This document shows, in pieces, positions 1-9,072 of a stretch of 64,000 bases of DNA (its first letter is position 1; every line of letters begins with the position of its first letter). The notes below the pieces were generated by a model. That model saw nothing but the letters and a program-made list of their open reading frames with translations, did no database searches and was not told where the DNA came from. This DNA is from Cupriavidus sp. U2 (GTDB lineage: Bacteria > Pseudomonadota > Gammaproteobacteria > Burkholderiales > Burkholderiaceae), in NCBI RefSeq assembly GCF_009663685.2, contig NZ_RCOG02000002.1, positions 124,001 to 188,000 on the forward strand, read 5' to 3'. The position numbers were made by a program, and so were the translations under genes.

Positions 1-477
1 CCGCTCATTGAAGGTGTCGTTGTACGCGCCGAAAGGCTTGAGATTGACCTGGCATGTGGCATCCGCCATCACGGCGCTTCTCACGCCATACCCCAGGGTT
101 GCATGTAAGCCGGGGGACCATCCGACGGCACGTAGCCGGTCCCGCAGTACAGCGAGGCCCCTGGGAGTATTCCAGCCCTTGCGCAACGCCTCGAATGCCG
201 GAAGCACCGATTCGAAGCCCAGTAACCATTTCATGGTCACCAATCGACTTTCAACGCGAGACGCTGAAAGCACGGCCACATCGGTCCTTGTTCTTTCCTC
301 CGCACCCATCACCCAAGCCGGCTTCGTTGCAAACCATCTGCGCATCAATGCGGCAGACACCCGCCAGCCCATCTTGTCCATGGCGCCGGGTATCTCGTCG
401 AGATACATCTGGTCGACCTTCACAACCGCGCCTTGACGGTTGTCTTTCGGGCTGAGATTGGACGTAGCGATGCTCAT
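1..477 (-). CDS. DUF6402-like protein, partial (runs off window start)
   Basis: The frame opens with ATG at 477 and stays open for 159 codons to the window edge, so the C-terminus is missing. Its start overlaps the stop of the upstream PAAR gene in an ATGA, which implies translational coupling. The segment around residues 23-42 (IPGAMDKMGWRVSAALMRRW) resembles the N-terminal part of DUF6402 proteins, which in Ralstonia and Burkholderia often sit next to PAAR or VgrG genes. No signal peptide or membrane segment is visible. By context it could be a type VI cargo or effector-associated protein; the biochemical role is unknown. The family call is from memory of the motif. Confidence 0.6.
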   Translation of the reverse strand, partial: MSIATSNLSPKDNRQGAVVKVDQMYLDEIPGAMDKMGWRVSAALMRRWFATKPAWVMGAEERTRTDVAVLSASRVESRLVTMKWLLGFESVLPAFEALRKGWNTPRGLAVLRDRLRAVGWSPGLHATLGYGVRSAVMADATCQVNLKPFGAYNDTFNER

Positions 478-1073
478 GATCGAATCCCCATTTCCGTTTG
501 CGCGACCCATGCGAGGGTGATTGGCTCGCGGTCACAGCCGCAAATGGTGGCCGTCTTGCCGTCTGCCCCCGTGCACCCTTCGCGTGGCCCGTCCGGTGTA
601 TCGATGCCCCATGCGAAGCCCGCCAGGGGCAGGCCTGTCCGCAAGTCCGTCAGGACAAAGTGCTCGTCGTAGTCGTCGGGGTTTCCTGCGGGATTGGCTC
701 GTGCCGCAGCCGTCTCCACAGCGGGACCGGAATCGGGAAGAATCATCGAGCTGCGGCCATAGACGGCAATAATGCGAGCCGGTGACTTGCACTGGCACAT
801 CACGAGATCACCGCCCAGGGCTTCCCGCGCTCCGCCTGCCACGAAATCCACCATCCTGTTGTGATATGGCGATCCGGGCGCCTCCACGATCACGCCAACG
901 CTCTTGCACGCATCGCACCATGCCCGGTGTCCGACCAGTGCGACCGGGCGACTCCGACCATCCGGGCCCTCGATCGTGTTGTCCTGCGCGCCTTCGATAA
1001 CTTGACTGTTGCCGCCCGTATCGAGCGGATCGCCCATCACTGCCGTATAGAAAATCACCATGCCGCCCCCCAT
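474..1073 (-). CDS. PAAR-domain protein with C-terminal transthyretin-like extension
   Basis: PAAR proteins cap the VgrG spike of type VI secretion systems and carry effectors. Residues about 20-110 contain the PAAR-like pattern with CDACKSVG and CQCKSPARI cysteine pairs. Residues about 135-180 (HFVLTDLRTGLPLAGFAWGI, then DGKT) look like a small transthyretin/carboxypeptidase-regulatory-like beta domain, as seen in spike-adaptor extensions. The frame gives 199 residues from ATG 1073. A second ATG at 1061, preceded by a G-rich stretch, is an equally good start (195 residues). The stop overlaps the next gene's start by 4 bases. No core T6SS gene is visible in the window, so this may be an orphan PAAR/effector island. 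Confidence 0.75.
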   Translation of the reverse strand: MGGGMVIFYTAVMGDPLDTGGNSQVIEGAQDNTIEGPDGRSRPVALVGHRAWCDACKSVGVIVEAPGSPYHNRMVDFVAGGAREALGGDLVMCQCKSPARIIAVYGRSSMILPDSGPAVETAAARANPAGNPDDYDEHFVLTDLRTGLPLAGFAWGIDTPDGPREGCTGADGKTATICGCDREPITLAWVAQTEMGIRS

Positions 1074-1179
1074 GACGAAATGCCATCGCCCTCGACAGCA
1101 TTGCGCAGCAGGCTAGCGACGCCCGAACCCGGAGCACAATCGCCGTACCCTTGAAATGGGTTGCGCCCCGCCCCGAAAC

Positions 1180-1213
1180 AAAAAACGCCACCACGGGCCA
1201 GGCCCGGGTGGCG
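1180..1213 (-). terminator. Rho-independent terminator of the solo binding-protein gene
   Basis: A GC-rich hairpin at 1186-1213 (arms CGCCACC and GGTGGCG, extended by CGGGCC/GGCCCG) has a run of six A on its left flank. Read on the minus strand this is a stem followed by U6. It lies about 100 bases after the stop of the substrate-binding protein gene. Confidence 0.85.
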
Positions 1214-1308
1214 TCAGTGCTACTGTCAGAACACCCCGTCCGTAGGAAAGCCGTCCGGTGTGCTGAGGTACTACAGGAAATGCATCAAAACTGTGGCAAT
1301 TGGGGCGA

Positions 1309-2460
1309 TTACTTGCCGCCGACCGTTTCCAGCACGGTCCACTTGCCGCCTTCGACCTTGTACACGGTGATACCGCCGTCCTTCAGGTCGCCGCGTGCGT
1401 CGTAGGCCAGGGTCTTGGTCGTCACGCCCTGCATGTTCGTGGCGGCCAGCACCGGCAGGTAGCGTGCCGGATCGGCCGAGCCGGCCTTGATCATGGCGGT
1501 CATCATCGCGGTGGCACCGTCATAGGCGTACGGCGAGTACGTCTGGACCTTCGAGCCAAAACGCTTCTCGTACTTCTTTTCGTAGGCCGCGCCACCGGGC
1601 ATCTGTTCCAGCGGCAGGCCAGCCAGCGACACCACGGTGCCTTCGGCTGCCGGGCCGGCCAGCTTCAGGAAGTTGTCGGTCTTGGACATCTCGCCCGATA
1701 CGATCGGGGCCTTCATGCCCAGTTCCTTGACCTGCTTGGCCATGGGGGCCGACTGGGTCTCGGCGCCGCCATAGAAGATCACGTCCGGGTTGCTGCGCTT
1801 GATGTTGGTCAGCACGGCCTTGAAGTCCACGGCCTTGTCGTTCGTGAATTCGCGGCGCACGATCTTGCCGCCGGCGGCCTTGGCGGCCTTCTCGAACTCG
1901 TCGGCCAGGCCCTGGCCGTACGCGGTGCGGTCGTCGACGATGGCGATGTTCTTCGCGCCCAGCTTCTTCACCACGAAGGCGCCGATCACCGAACCCTGCT
2001 GGGTGTCGGACGTCATCATGCGGAACGTGGTCTTGAAGCCCTGCTTGGTGTATTCAGGCGCCGTGGCCATGGCGATCTGCGGAATGCCGGCGCGGTTGTA
2101 GACCATCGACGCCGGGATGCTGGTGCCCGAGTTGAAGTGCCCAAGCATGCCCTGGATGCCGGCATCCACCAGCTTCTGCGCCACCACCGAACCGGTCTTC
2201 GGGTCGGCCTGGTCGTCTTCGGAGATCAGGACGAACTTGACATCCTTGCCGCCGATCTTCGGCTTGGTGGCGTTCATGTCGTCGATGGCCAGGACGATGC
2301 CGTTCTGCATGTCCTTGCCGTACTGTGCCTGGCCGCCGGTCAGCGGGCCGGCGTAGCCCAGCTTGATTTCCTGTGCCTGGGCGAAAGCGGCCGAGGCGGC
2401 GGTCAGGCCTGCAACGGCCATGGCAACGGTCATGGCCGTCTTGCGGAATGTCGAGCTCAT
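1309..2460 (-). CDS. Periplasmic branched-chain amino-acid ABC transporter binding protein (LivK/LivJ type)
   Basis: Product of 383 residues of the Peripla_BP_6 family. The signal peptide covers residues 1-27 with a likely cut after AFA (A27). The mature start EIKLGYAGPLTGGQ and the motif VDDRTAYGQGLADEF are typical of LivJ/LivK. The longer open frame begins at 2490, but the ATG at 2460 has AAGGAG at ideal distance and starts the signal peptide, so it was chosen. No permease or ATPase gene is adjacent; it must use one encoded elsewhere or one of the two Liv systems at 28-40 kb. It lies downstream of putA on the same strand, 158 bases away, and ends in a good terminator. Confidence 0.9.
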   Translation of the reverse strand: MSSTFRKTAMTVAMAVAGLTAASAAFAQAQEIKLGYAGPLTGGQAQYGKDMQNGIVLAIDDMNATKPKIGGKDVKFVLISEDDQADPKTGSVVAQKLVDAGIQGMLGHFNSGTSIPASMVYNRAGIPQIAMATAPEYTKQGFKTTFRMMTSDTQQGSVIGAFVVKKLGAKNIAIVDDRTAYGQGLADEFEKAAKAAGGKIVRREFTNDKAVDFKAVLTNIKRSNPDVIFYGGAETQSAPMAKQVKELGMKAPIVSGEMSKTDNFLKLAGPAAEGTVVSLAGLPLEQMPGGAAYEKKYEKRFGSKVQTYSPYAYDGATAMMTAMIKAGSADPARYLPVLAATNMQGVTTKTLAYDARGDLKDGGITVYKVEGGKWTVLETVGGK

Positions 2461-2618
2461 CAGTTCTCCTTGGGTCCCATAGGGTGCCATATGGTGCCGG
2501 TGTCGGCATATTTGCGGATCGGCGTTGGCAGCACCGGTCCGTTCCTGGGTTGCGCGGCAGGGTCGGGATCGCCGGCCCCCGCCACGCGCTTTGCTGACAA
2601 TCCGCCTGGCCCCTGGCC

Positions 2619-5600
2619 TCAGCCGATCGTCATCAGACTTGCATTGCCGCCCGCCGCCGCCGTATTGACGGACAGCGAACGCTCGATCAACAAACGCTCC
2701 AGCGCGATATTCGGTTCACCCTGGGCCAGGCCCTGCACGCTGACGATCGGGCCGGGACGCGTGGCCACCTGCTCGCAGACCGTTCGCAGCTGGTCGGAAT
2801 CGCCGTGGTGCAGCACCGCGTCGAAGGCGATATCGGTACCCTGCCAGTCGGAAACCACGCGGACGCGCGATTGTACTGCGGCAGGCAGGCGCGCCAACAG
2901 GGTCTTTGCGACGGGTGTGTCAGTCCACAACGCTTCGGAGCCCACGGCCAGCACGGCCGCCAGTTGCAGCGCCAGATCCGATTCCTGCTGGGCCAGGCAC
3001 AGCACGCGTTCGCGCGGCAGCAGCGAGTACGTATTGCGCTCGCCCGTGGGGCCCGGCAGCGTCACCGACAGGCCCGAGGCCGAAGCGGCGGCAAAGCGCC
3101 CGCACGCCTGCGCCACGTCCGGCAGGCTGGCGTTTGCCCAGGCCTCCAGGGCGGCCAGCGCCGTGTTTTCCGGCGCGGCCGGCGTGGCGCCGCCCATGTC
3201 GGACGTGCGCACGCCACGTACCACGGCGTCCTGCGGGCATACCGACAGCAGGCGATGCAGGTACAGCGGGCCGCCGGCCTTCGGCCCGGTGCCCGACAGG
3301 CCTTCGCCCCCAAACGGCTGCACGCCCACCACGGCGCCCACGATATTGCGGTTCACATACAGGTTGCCCACGTGCGCGCGGTCAACGATATGCGCGATGG
3401 TTTCGTCGATCCGCGTATGGATGCCCAGCGTCAGGCCGTAGCCGGTATCGTTGATCTGGCTGATCATCGTGTCCAGCGCGGCGCGCGGGTAGCGCACCAC
3501 GTGCAGCACCGGGCCGAACACCTCGCGCTTCAGTTCCGCGATCGAATCGAGTTCGATCAGCGTCGGCGGCACGAACGTGCCGTTGCGGCAGGCGGCCGAA
3601 CCGGCGTCGGCCTGATGTACGCGGCGGCCCTTGGCGCGCATGGCCTCGATATGGCGCACGATATTGCCGCGCGCTTCCTCGTCGATCACCGGGCCCACGT
3701 CGGTCGACAGGCGATCCGGGTTGCCCAGCGTCAGCTCCCCCATCGCGCCCTTGAGCATTTCCAGGATGCGGTCGGCCACGTCTTCCTGCAGGCACAGCAC
3801 ACGCAGCGCCGAGCAACGCTGGCCGGCGGAATCGAACGCCGAGTTCACGACGTCGCCCACCACCTGTTCGGCCAGCGCCGACGAGTCGACGATCATCGCG
3901 TTCTGGCCGCCGGTTTCGGCAATCAGCGGGATCGGACGGCCCGCCGCGTCCAGGCGGCCCGCCACGTTACGCTGCAGCAGGCGCGCCACTTCGGTCGAAC
4001 CGGTGAACATCACGCCCTTCACGCGGGCATCGCCCACCAGCGCGGCGCCCACCGTTTCGCCACGGCCCGGCAGCAGCTGGACGGCGCCAGCCGGCACGCC
4101 GGCATCGCGCAGCAGGCGCACGGCGGCGGCGGCGATCAGCGGCGTCTGTTCCGCCGGCTTGGCCAGCACCGGGTTGCCGGCGGCCAGGGCCGCGGCCACC
4201 TGGCCGGTGAAGATCGCCAGCGGGAAGTTCCACGGGCTGATGCAGACCACCGGGCCCAGCGGACGGTGCGTGTCGTTCGAGAACGTCTCGCGCACCTGTA
4301 CCGCGTAGTAGCGCAGGAAGTCCACGGCTTCGCGCACTTCGGCGATGGCGTTCGAGAACGTCTTGCCGGCCTCGCGCATGATGATGCCCATCAGCGACTG
4401 CATCTGGGCTTCCATCAGGTCGGCGGCACGTTCCAGCGCGGCGGCACGCACTTCTGGTGGCGTCGCCTGCCAGATCGGCGCCGCATTGACGGCGGCTGTC
4501 AGCGCGGCTTCGATCTGGGCCGGCGTGGCTTCGCTCACGTGACCCACCACGTCGCGGTGGTCGGCCGGGTTCAGCACCGGCTCGGACTTCGCGCCGGCAC
4601 GGTCCACCTCGGCGCCCAGCAGCGGATCGGCGCGCAGCACCTCGCTGGCGCCCGCCAGCAGCGCCGACGACAGCGACGCCAGGCGATGCTCGTTCGACAG
4701 GTCGATACCGGCCGAATTGGCGCGTGCCTTGCCGTACAACGCGCGCGGCTGCGGAATGCGCGGGTGCGGCAGGCCCAGCGTGCCTTCGGCCTTGTGCATC
4801 TGCTCGACCACGGCCACCGGGTCGGCCACCAGTTCGTCGAGCGGAATCGATTCGTCGGCAATGCGGTTCACGAACGACGTGTTGGCGCCGTTTTCCAGCA
4901 GCCGGCGCACCAGGTACGCCAGCAGCGTCTCGTGCGTACCCACCGGGGCGTAGATGCGGCACGGCCGGCCGAATTTGCCATCGGCCTTGGCGCCCACCAC
5001 CTGGTCGTACAGCGGCTCGCCCATGCCGTGCAGGCACTGGAACTCATACTGGCCGGGATAGTAGTTCTGCCCGGCGATCTGGTAGATGGCCGACAGCGTG
5101 TGCGCGTTGTGCGTGGCGAACTGCGGATAGATCGCGTCCGGCACCGACAGCAGCTTGCGCGCGCAGGCCACGTACGACACATCGGTATAGACCTTGCGCG
5201 TGTAGACCGGATAGCCCTCCAGGCCATCCACCTGGCCGCGCTTGATTTCGCTGTCCCAGTAGGCGCCCTTGACCAGACGGATCATCAGACGATGGCGGCT
5301 GCGGCGGGCCAGGTCGATCAGGTAGTCGATCACGAACGGGCAACGCTTCTGGTAGCCCTGCACCACGAAGCCGACGCCGTTCCAGCCGGCCAGCTCGGGC
5401 TCGAAGCACAGGCGTTCGAGCAGGTCGAGCGAGATTTCCAGGCGGTCGGCTTCCTCGGCGTCGATGTTGATGCCGATGTCGTACTGGCGGGCCAGCATCG
5501 TCAGGCTCTTCAGGCGGCCGTACAGTTCGGTGATCACGCGCTCGTGCTGGGCGCGGCTGTAGCGCGGGTGCAGCGCCGACAGCTTGATCGAGATCCCCGG

Positions 5601-6572
5601 GCCTTCATAGATGCCCCGGCCGCGCGACGCCTGGCCGATGGCGTGGATGGCCTGCTCGTACGAGGCCAGGTACCGCTGGGCGTCGGCCTCGGTCATGGCC
5701 GCTTCGCCAAGCATGTCGTACGAATAGCGGAAGCCCTCGGCCTCGTACTTGCGCGCGTTGGCCAGTGCCTCGGAGATCGTCTCGCCGGTGACGAACTGCT
5801 CGCCCATCAGCCGCATGGCCATGTCCACGCCCTTGCGGATCAGCGGCTCGCCGCCCTTGCCGATGATGCGCGTCAGCGCCTTCGACAGGCCGGCTTCGGT
5901 ATGGGTGGCCACCAGGCGGCCAGTCAGCAGCAGGCCCCAGGTGGCCGCGTTGACGAACAGCGACGGGCTCTGGCCCAGGTGCGACTGCCAGTTGGCACCG
6001 CTGATCTTGTCGCGGATCAGCGCGTCGCGCGTGGCCTTGTCGGGGATGCGCAGCAAGGCCTCGGCCAGGCACATCAGCGCCACGCCTTCCTGCGACGACA
6101 GCGAGAATTCCTGGATCAGCCCCTGCACCAGGCCTTCGCGGCCGGTGCCTACCTTCTGCTCGCGCAGCTTTTGCGCCAGCGCCTTGGCCATCTTGATGGC
6201 GGCGTCTGCCTGCGCCTGCGGCAGGCGGGCCTGCTCCAGCAGCATCGGCACGCACTCGGTTTCGGGCCGGCGGTAAGCCGAGGTAATGGCGGCGCGCAGC
6301 ACCGACTGCGGCTGGATGCTCTGGGCGAATTCCAGAAACGGCTGAGGCATGGCGTCGCCCTGCCCGGCGTCGCCGGCGTCGGCAGCCTCGCCATCGGCCA
6401 GCGCGGCCGAACCGGCCTCGAGGGGCAGCTGGCCGCGTTCCACCTGTTCCAGGTACGTGAAGATCGCCTGCTTGATCAGCCAGTGCGGGGTGCGGTCGAT
6501 CGATTGGGCAACACGTTTCAGGCGTTCGCGCGAAGCATCGTCAAGCTTGACGCCAAGGGTGGTGGTGGCCAT
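2619..6572 (-). CDS. putA: Trifunctional PutA: transcriptional repressor, proline dehydrogenase and P5C dehydrogenase
   Basis: Oxidises proline to glutamate in two steps, FAD- then NAD-dependent, and represses its own gene. At 1,317 residues it matches E. coli PutA (1,320). Residues 1-47 form a ribbon-helix-helix DNA-binding domain (MATTTLGVKLDDASRERLKR). The proline dehydrogenase barrel lies at about 190-570 with RLVKGAYWDSEIKRGQ. The aldehyde dehydrogenase module at about 650-1130 has TGSTEVARLL, ETGGQN and catalytic Cys920 in SAGQRCSALR. A C-terminal domain follows. The RHH domain and the GTTGCA sites just upstream imply autoregulation by proline. Start 6572 has GGAGAA upstream. Confidence 0.97.
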   Translation of the reverse strand: MATTTLGVKLDDASRERLKRVAQSIDRTPHWLIKQAIFTYLEQVERGQLPLEAGSAALADGEAADAGDAGQGDAMPQPFLEFAQSIQPQSVLRAAITSAYRRPETECVPMLLEQARLPQAQADAAIKMAKALAQKLREQKVGTGREGLVQGLIQEFSLSSQEGVALMCLAEALLRIPDKATRDALIRDKISGANWQSHLGQSPSLFVNAATWGLLLTGRLVATHTEAGLSKALTRIIGKGGEPLIRKGVDMAMRLMGEQFVTGETISEALANARKYEAEGFRYSYDMLGEAAMTEADAQRYLASYEQAIHAIGQASRGRGIYEGPGISIKLSALHPRYSRAQHERVITELYGRLKSLTMLARQYDIGINIDAEEADRLEISLDLLERLCFEPELAGWNGVGFVVQGYQKRCPFVIDYLIDLARRSRHRLMIRLVKGAYWDSEIKRGQVDGLEGYPVYTRKVYTDVSYVACARKLLSVPDAIYPQFATHNAHTLSAIYQIAGQNYYPGQYEFQCLHGMGEPLYDQVVGAKADGKFGRPCRIYAPVGTHETLLAYLVRRLLENGANTSFVNRIADESIPLDELVADPVAVVEQMHKAEGTLGLPHPRIPQPRALYGKARANSAGIDLSNEHRLASLSSALLAGASEVLRADPLLGAEVDRAGAKSEPVLNPADHRDVVGHVSEATPAQIEAALTAAVNAAPIWQATPPEVRAAALERAADLMEAQMQSLMGIIMREAGKTFSNAIAEVREAVDFLRYYAVQVRETFSNDTHRPLGPVVCISPWNFPLAIFTGQVAAALAAGNPVLAKPAEQTPLIAAAAVRLLRDAGVPAGAVQLLPGRGETVGAALVGDARVKGVMFTGSTEVARLLQRNVAGRLDAAGRPIPLIAETGGQNAMIVDSSALAEQVVGDVVNSAFDSAGQRCSALRVLCLQEDVADRILEMLKGAMGELTLGNPDRLSTDVGPVIDEEARGNIVRHIEAMRAKGRRVHQADAGSAACRNGTFVPPTLIELDSIAELKREVFGPVLHVVRYPRAALDTMISQINDTGYGLTLGIHTRIDETIAHIVDRAHVGNLYVNRNIVGAVVGVQPFGGEGLSGTGPKAGGPLYLHRLLSVCPQDAVVRGVRTSDMGGATPAAPENTALAALEAWANASLPDVAQACGRFAAASASGLSVTLPGPTGERNTYSLLPRERVLCLAQQESDLALQLAAVLAVGSEALWTDTPVAKTLLARLPAAVQSRVRVVSDWQGTDIAFDAVLHHGDSDQLRTVCEQVATRPGPIVSVQGLAQGEPNIALERLLIERSLSVNTAAAGGNASLMTIG

Positions 6573-6687
6573 GCGGGCAGTTCTCCAGCGGATCTTGGTA
6601 AGACGGTTGGCAGTCCTGGCGACACGCGCAAGCGCAACTAGCCAGACTACGGGGCTGGCGCGATCTTACTCTCGGAGATTTACTAGG

Positions 6688-6734
6688 TGCAACCTAGTGC
6701 AACCACTTAGTTCCACCGCCGCAAGACGGTTGCA
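6688..6734. promoter_or_regulatory. PutA operator sites upstream of putA
   Basis: Three exact GTTGCA hexamers occur in 47 bases: on the minus strand at 6688-6693 and 6698-6703, spaced 10 bases apart (one helical turn), and on the plus strand at 6729-6734. A degenerate fourth site (CGCAAC) lies at 6738-6743. GTTGCA is the recognition sequence established for the E. coli PutA ribbon-helix-helix domain. The sites lie 115-165 bases before the putA start, in the gap between putA and priA. That they are used here is inferred. Confidence 0.75.
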
Positions 6735-6768
6735 CTGACGCAACATTTTCCGCGCGCGACGGCGGGCT

Positions 6769-9072
6769 TCAGATCCGCAATGGATCGATTTCCAGCTGCC
6801 AGCGCACGCCCTTCACCCGCGCGCCGACTTCTTCAAAAGTTGACACCCACTCACTCACAAAGCGCTGCAGGACGGGCCGCGAGCCTGCTTCTACCAGCAT
6901 CTGGGCGCGTTCCTTGTTGAACAGCCGGACCATCGACATCGGCACCGGGTCGTGCAGTTGCACCTCGGGTGCCATCGAACAGGTGTCGGCCTGTTCGCGC
7001 GCCGCCTGCAGGAACGCCAGTGCCCGCTCCAGCTGGCCGTGCTCGGCGGTAATCAATACCTGGTAGGCAAACGGGGGCAACCCGGCCTGCCGCCGCTCGC
7101 GCAACTGGCTGGCCGCGAATCCATCATAGTCATGGCGCGCCAGCGCCTGCAATGCGGGGGCATCGGGGTAACGCGTCTGGATCATGACTTCGCCGCCCAG
7201 CCCCGCTCTGCCCGCCCGGCCAGACACCTGCATCAGCGACGCAAACAGGTGCTCGGCCGCGCGGAAGTCGTGGCTGAACATCGCGGCATCGGGGTGAACG
7301 ATACCGACCAGCGTCACGCGCTGGAAGTCGTGCCCTTTGGCCACCATCTGCGTGCCCACCAGGATATCGACCTCGCCTGCATGCACCTCGTCGAACATCG
7401 CCTGGGCACTGCCCTTGCGGCGCGTGGAATCGGCGTCGATGCGGGCGATACGCGCCTCGGGAAAGCGCGCCGCCAGGGCTTCCTCGATCCGCTGCGTACC
7501 GCGCCCCAGTGGCGCAATATCCACGTTGCCGCAGTCCGGGCAATGGTGCGGCACCGGCGATTCCAGGCCGCAGTGGTGGCAACGCAGGCGCCGCTCGGGA
7601 CGATGCAGCACCAGGTACGCGGAACAGCGCGGACAACCGGACAACCAGCCGCAACTGTCGCAAGCCAGCACGGGCGCATAGCCGCGCCGGTTCAGGAACA
7701 GCAGGCTTTGCTGGCCACGGTCCAGCCGCTGCTGGATGGCATCGAGCAGCGGCACCGACAGCCCTTCGTACAGCGCACGCTGCCGTTGCCGCTCGTGATT
7801 GAGGTCGATCAGCCGCACGGCCGGCAGCGCCGCATCGGCCTGGGCGCGCTCGCGCAACACCAGCTTGCGATACGCGCCCTGCTCCGCCCGGTACCAGGTC
7901 TCCATCGAAGGCGTCGCCGAACCGAGCACCACGGGGATGCAAAGCTGGTTGGCGCGCCACACGGCGAGGTCGCGCGCCGAGTACCGCAGGCCTTCCTGCT
8001 GCTTGTAAGACGTATCGTGCTCTTCATCGACCACGATCAGACTCAGGTGCGGCATCGACGCCATCACCGCCATGCGGGTGCCCAGGACGATGCGCGCCTC
8101 GCCGCGATGGGCGGCCAGCCATTGCAGGCTGCGCTCCTGGTCGGCCAATCCGCTGTGCAATACCGCCAGCGGCAGATGGGGAAAGCGTTCGGCGATGCGC
8201 GATTGCAGTTGTGGCGTGAGATTAATCTCAGGCACCAGCATCAGCACCTGGGCCGCGGGATCGGCAGCAAGCCGCTGGGCCATGGCATGGAGATAGACCT
8301 CGGTCTTGCCGCTTCCCGTTACGCCGTGCAGCAGGAAAGCCGCGTAGGCTTGCGCCGCCGCGATGGCGTCCACCGCCTGCTGCTGCTCGGCGTGCAGGGT
8401 GGGCGCCACGGATGGCGTGCGGCTGGTATCCGCTTCCAGCACGGGCCGGTCGGCATGCATGCATTCGACCCAGCCGGCCGCGGTCCATTCGTCCAGACGT
8501 GCCGGCGCCGCCGTGCAAAGTTCGCGGGCGTCAGCCAGGCGTACCCAGTCCTGCGTATCGATCAGGGCATCGGCCAGCGCGCGGACGGTGCGCGCGCGCA
8601 CCGGGGCTGCCTCGCGCAGCGTTTCGGCGTGGCCGGGGCGTATCCGGTACTGCGTGGTGCGCGCACGCTGCCCCAGGCGGTCCCACGTGTCGGACTCCCG
8701 GAGCGACGGCGGGAGCGCGGGCAGGATCACTTCACCGAGCCTGCGATGGTAGTAGCGCGCGGCGAAGCGCGCCAAGGCGATCCATTCGGGGCTCAGCGGC
8801 GGCATCCAGTCGTTTCGTTGCACGATGGGGCGCAGCTTGTCTTCAGGCACGTCCGAGTGATCCACACGCGCGACCGCCACACCGACCGCCTGGCGCCGGC
8901 CAAACGGCACCACCACGAGTTGGCCCGGCATGACGCCGTTGTCGGCCAGATAGTCGAAGCAGTCGTCGGCCGGGGTATCCAGTGCGACACGGACGATGGG
9001 GCTCAAGGACGGGTGTGGGGCAGACGCCACGAACTTGGCCTCGGCAGGGGCTTCCGGCATGTCCGGGGTCAT
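6769..9072 (-). CDS. priA: Primosomal replication restart helicase PriA
   Basis: 3'-5' DNA helicase that reloads the replisome at stalled forks. Product of 767 residues. Walker A is GVTGSGKTE at 250-258 and the DEEH box is at 349-352. Eight zinc-binding cysteines lie between residues 471 and 514 in the pattern CxxC...CxxC...CxxC...CxxC. The N-terminal DNA-binding domain (residues 25-110) is present. It is read in the same direction as hemE, with 500 non-coding bases between them. No stem-loop with a U tract is obvious after its stop. Confidence 0.96.
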   Translation of the reverse strand: MTPDMPEAPAEAKFVASAPHPSLSPIVRVALDTPADDCFDYLADNGVMPGQLVVVPFGRRQAVGVAVARVDHSDVPEDKLRPIVQRNDWMPPLSPEWIALARFAARYYHRRLGEVILPALPPSLRESDTWDRLGQRARTTQYRIRPGHAETLREAAPVRARTVRALADALIDTQDWVRLADARELCTAAPARLDEWTAAGWVECMHADRPVLEADTSRTPSVAPTLHAEQQQAVDAIAAAQAYAAFLLHGVTGSGKTEVYLHAMAQRLAADPAAQVLMLVPEINLTPQLQSRIAERFPHLPLAVLHSGLADQERSLQWLAAHRGEARIVLGTRMAVMASMPHLSLIVVDEEHDTSYKQQEGLRYSARDLAVWRANQLCIPVVLGSATPSMETWYRAEQGAYRKLVLRERAQADAALPAVRLIDLNHERQRQRALYEGLSVPLLDAIQQRLDRGQQSLLFLNRRGYAPVLACDSCGWLSGCPRCSAYLVLHRPERRLRCHHCGLESPVPHHCPDCGNVDIAPLGRGTQRIEEALAARFPEARIARIDADSTRRKGSAQAMFDEVHAGEVDILVGTQMVAKGHDFQRVTLVGIVHPDAAMFSHDFRAAEHLFASLMQVSGRAGRAGLGGEVMIQTRYPDAPALQALARHDYDGFAASQLRERRQAGLPPFAYQVLITAEHGQLERALAFLQAAREQADTCSMAPEVQLHDPVPMSMVRLFNKERAQMLVEAGSRPVLQRFVSEWVSTFEEVGARVKGVRWQLEIDPLRI

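Noticed and set aside
1300..3441. A 713-codon plus-strand frame spanning the binding-protein gene and the end of putA.
   Set aside because: It crosses two real minus-strand genes and the gap between them, with arginine/histidine-rich sequence and no homology.
2805..6641. A 1,278-codon open frame on the plus strand opposite putA.
   Set aside because: It is rich in Arg, His, Gly and Gln with no domain, and lies exactly antisense to a perfect putA. GC-rich third positions create such frames.
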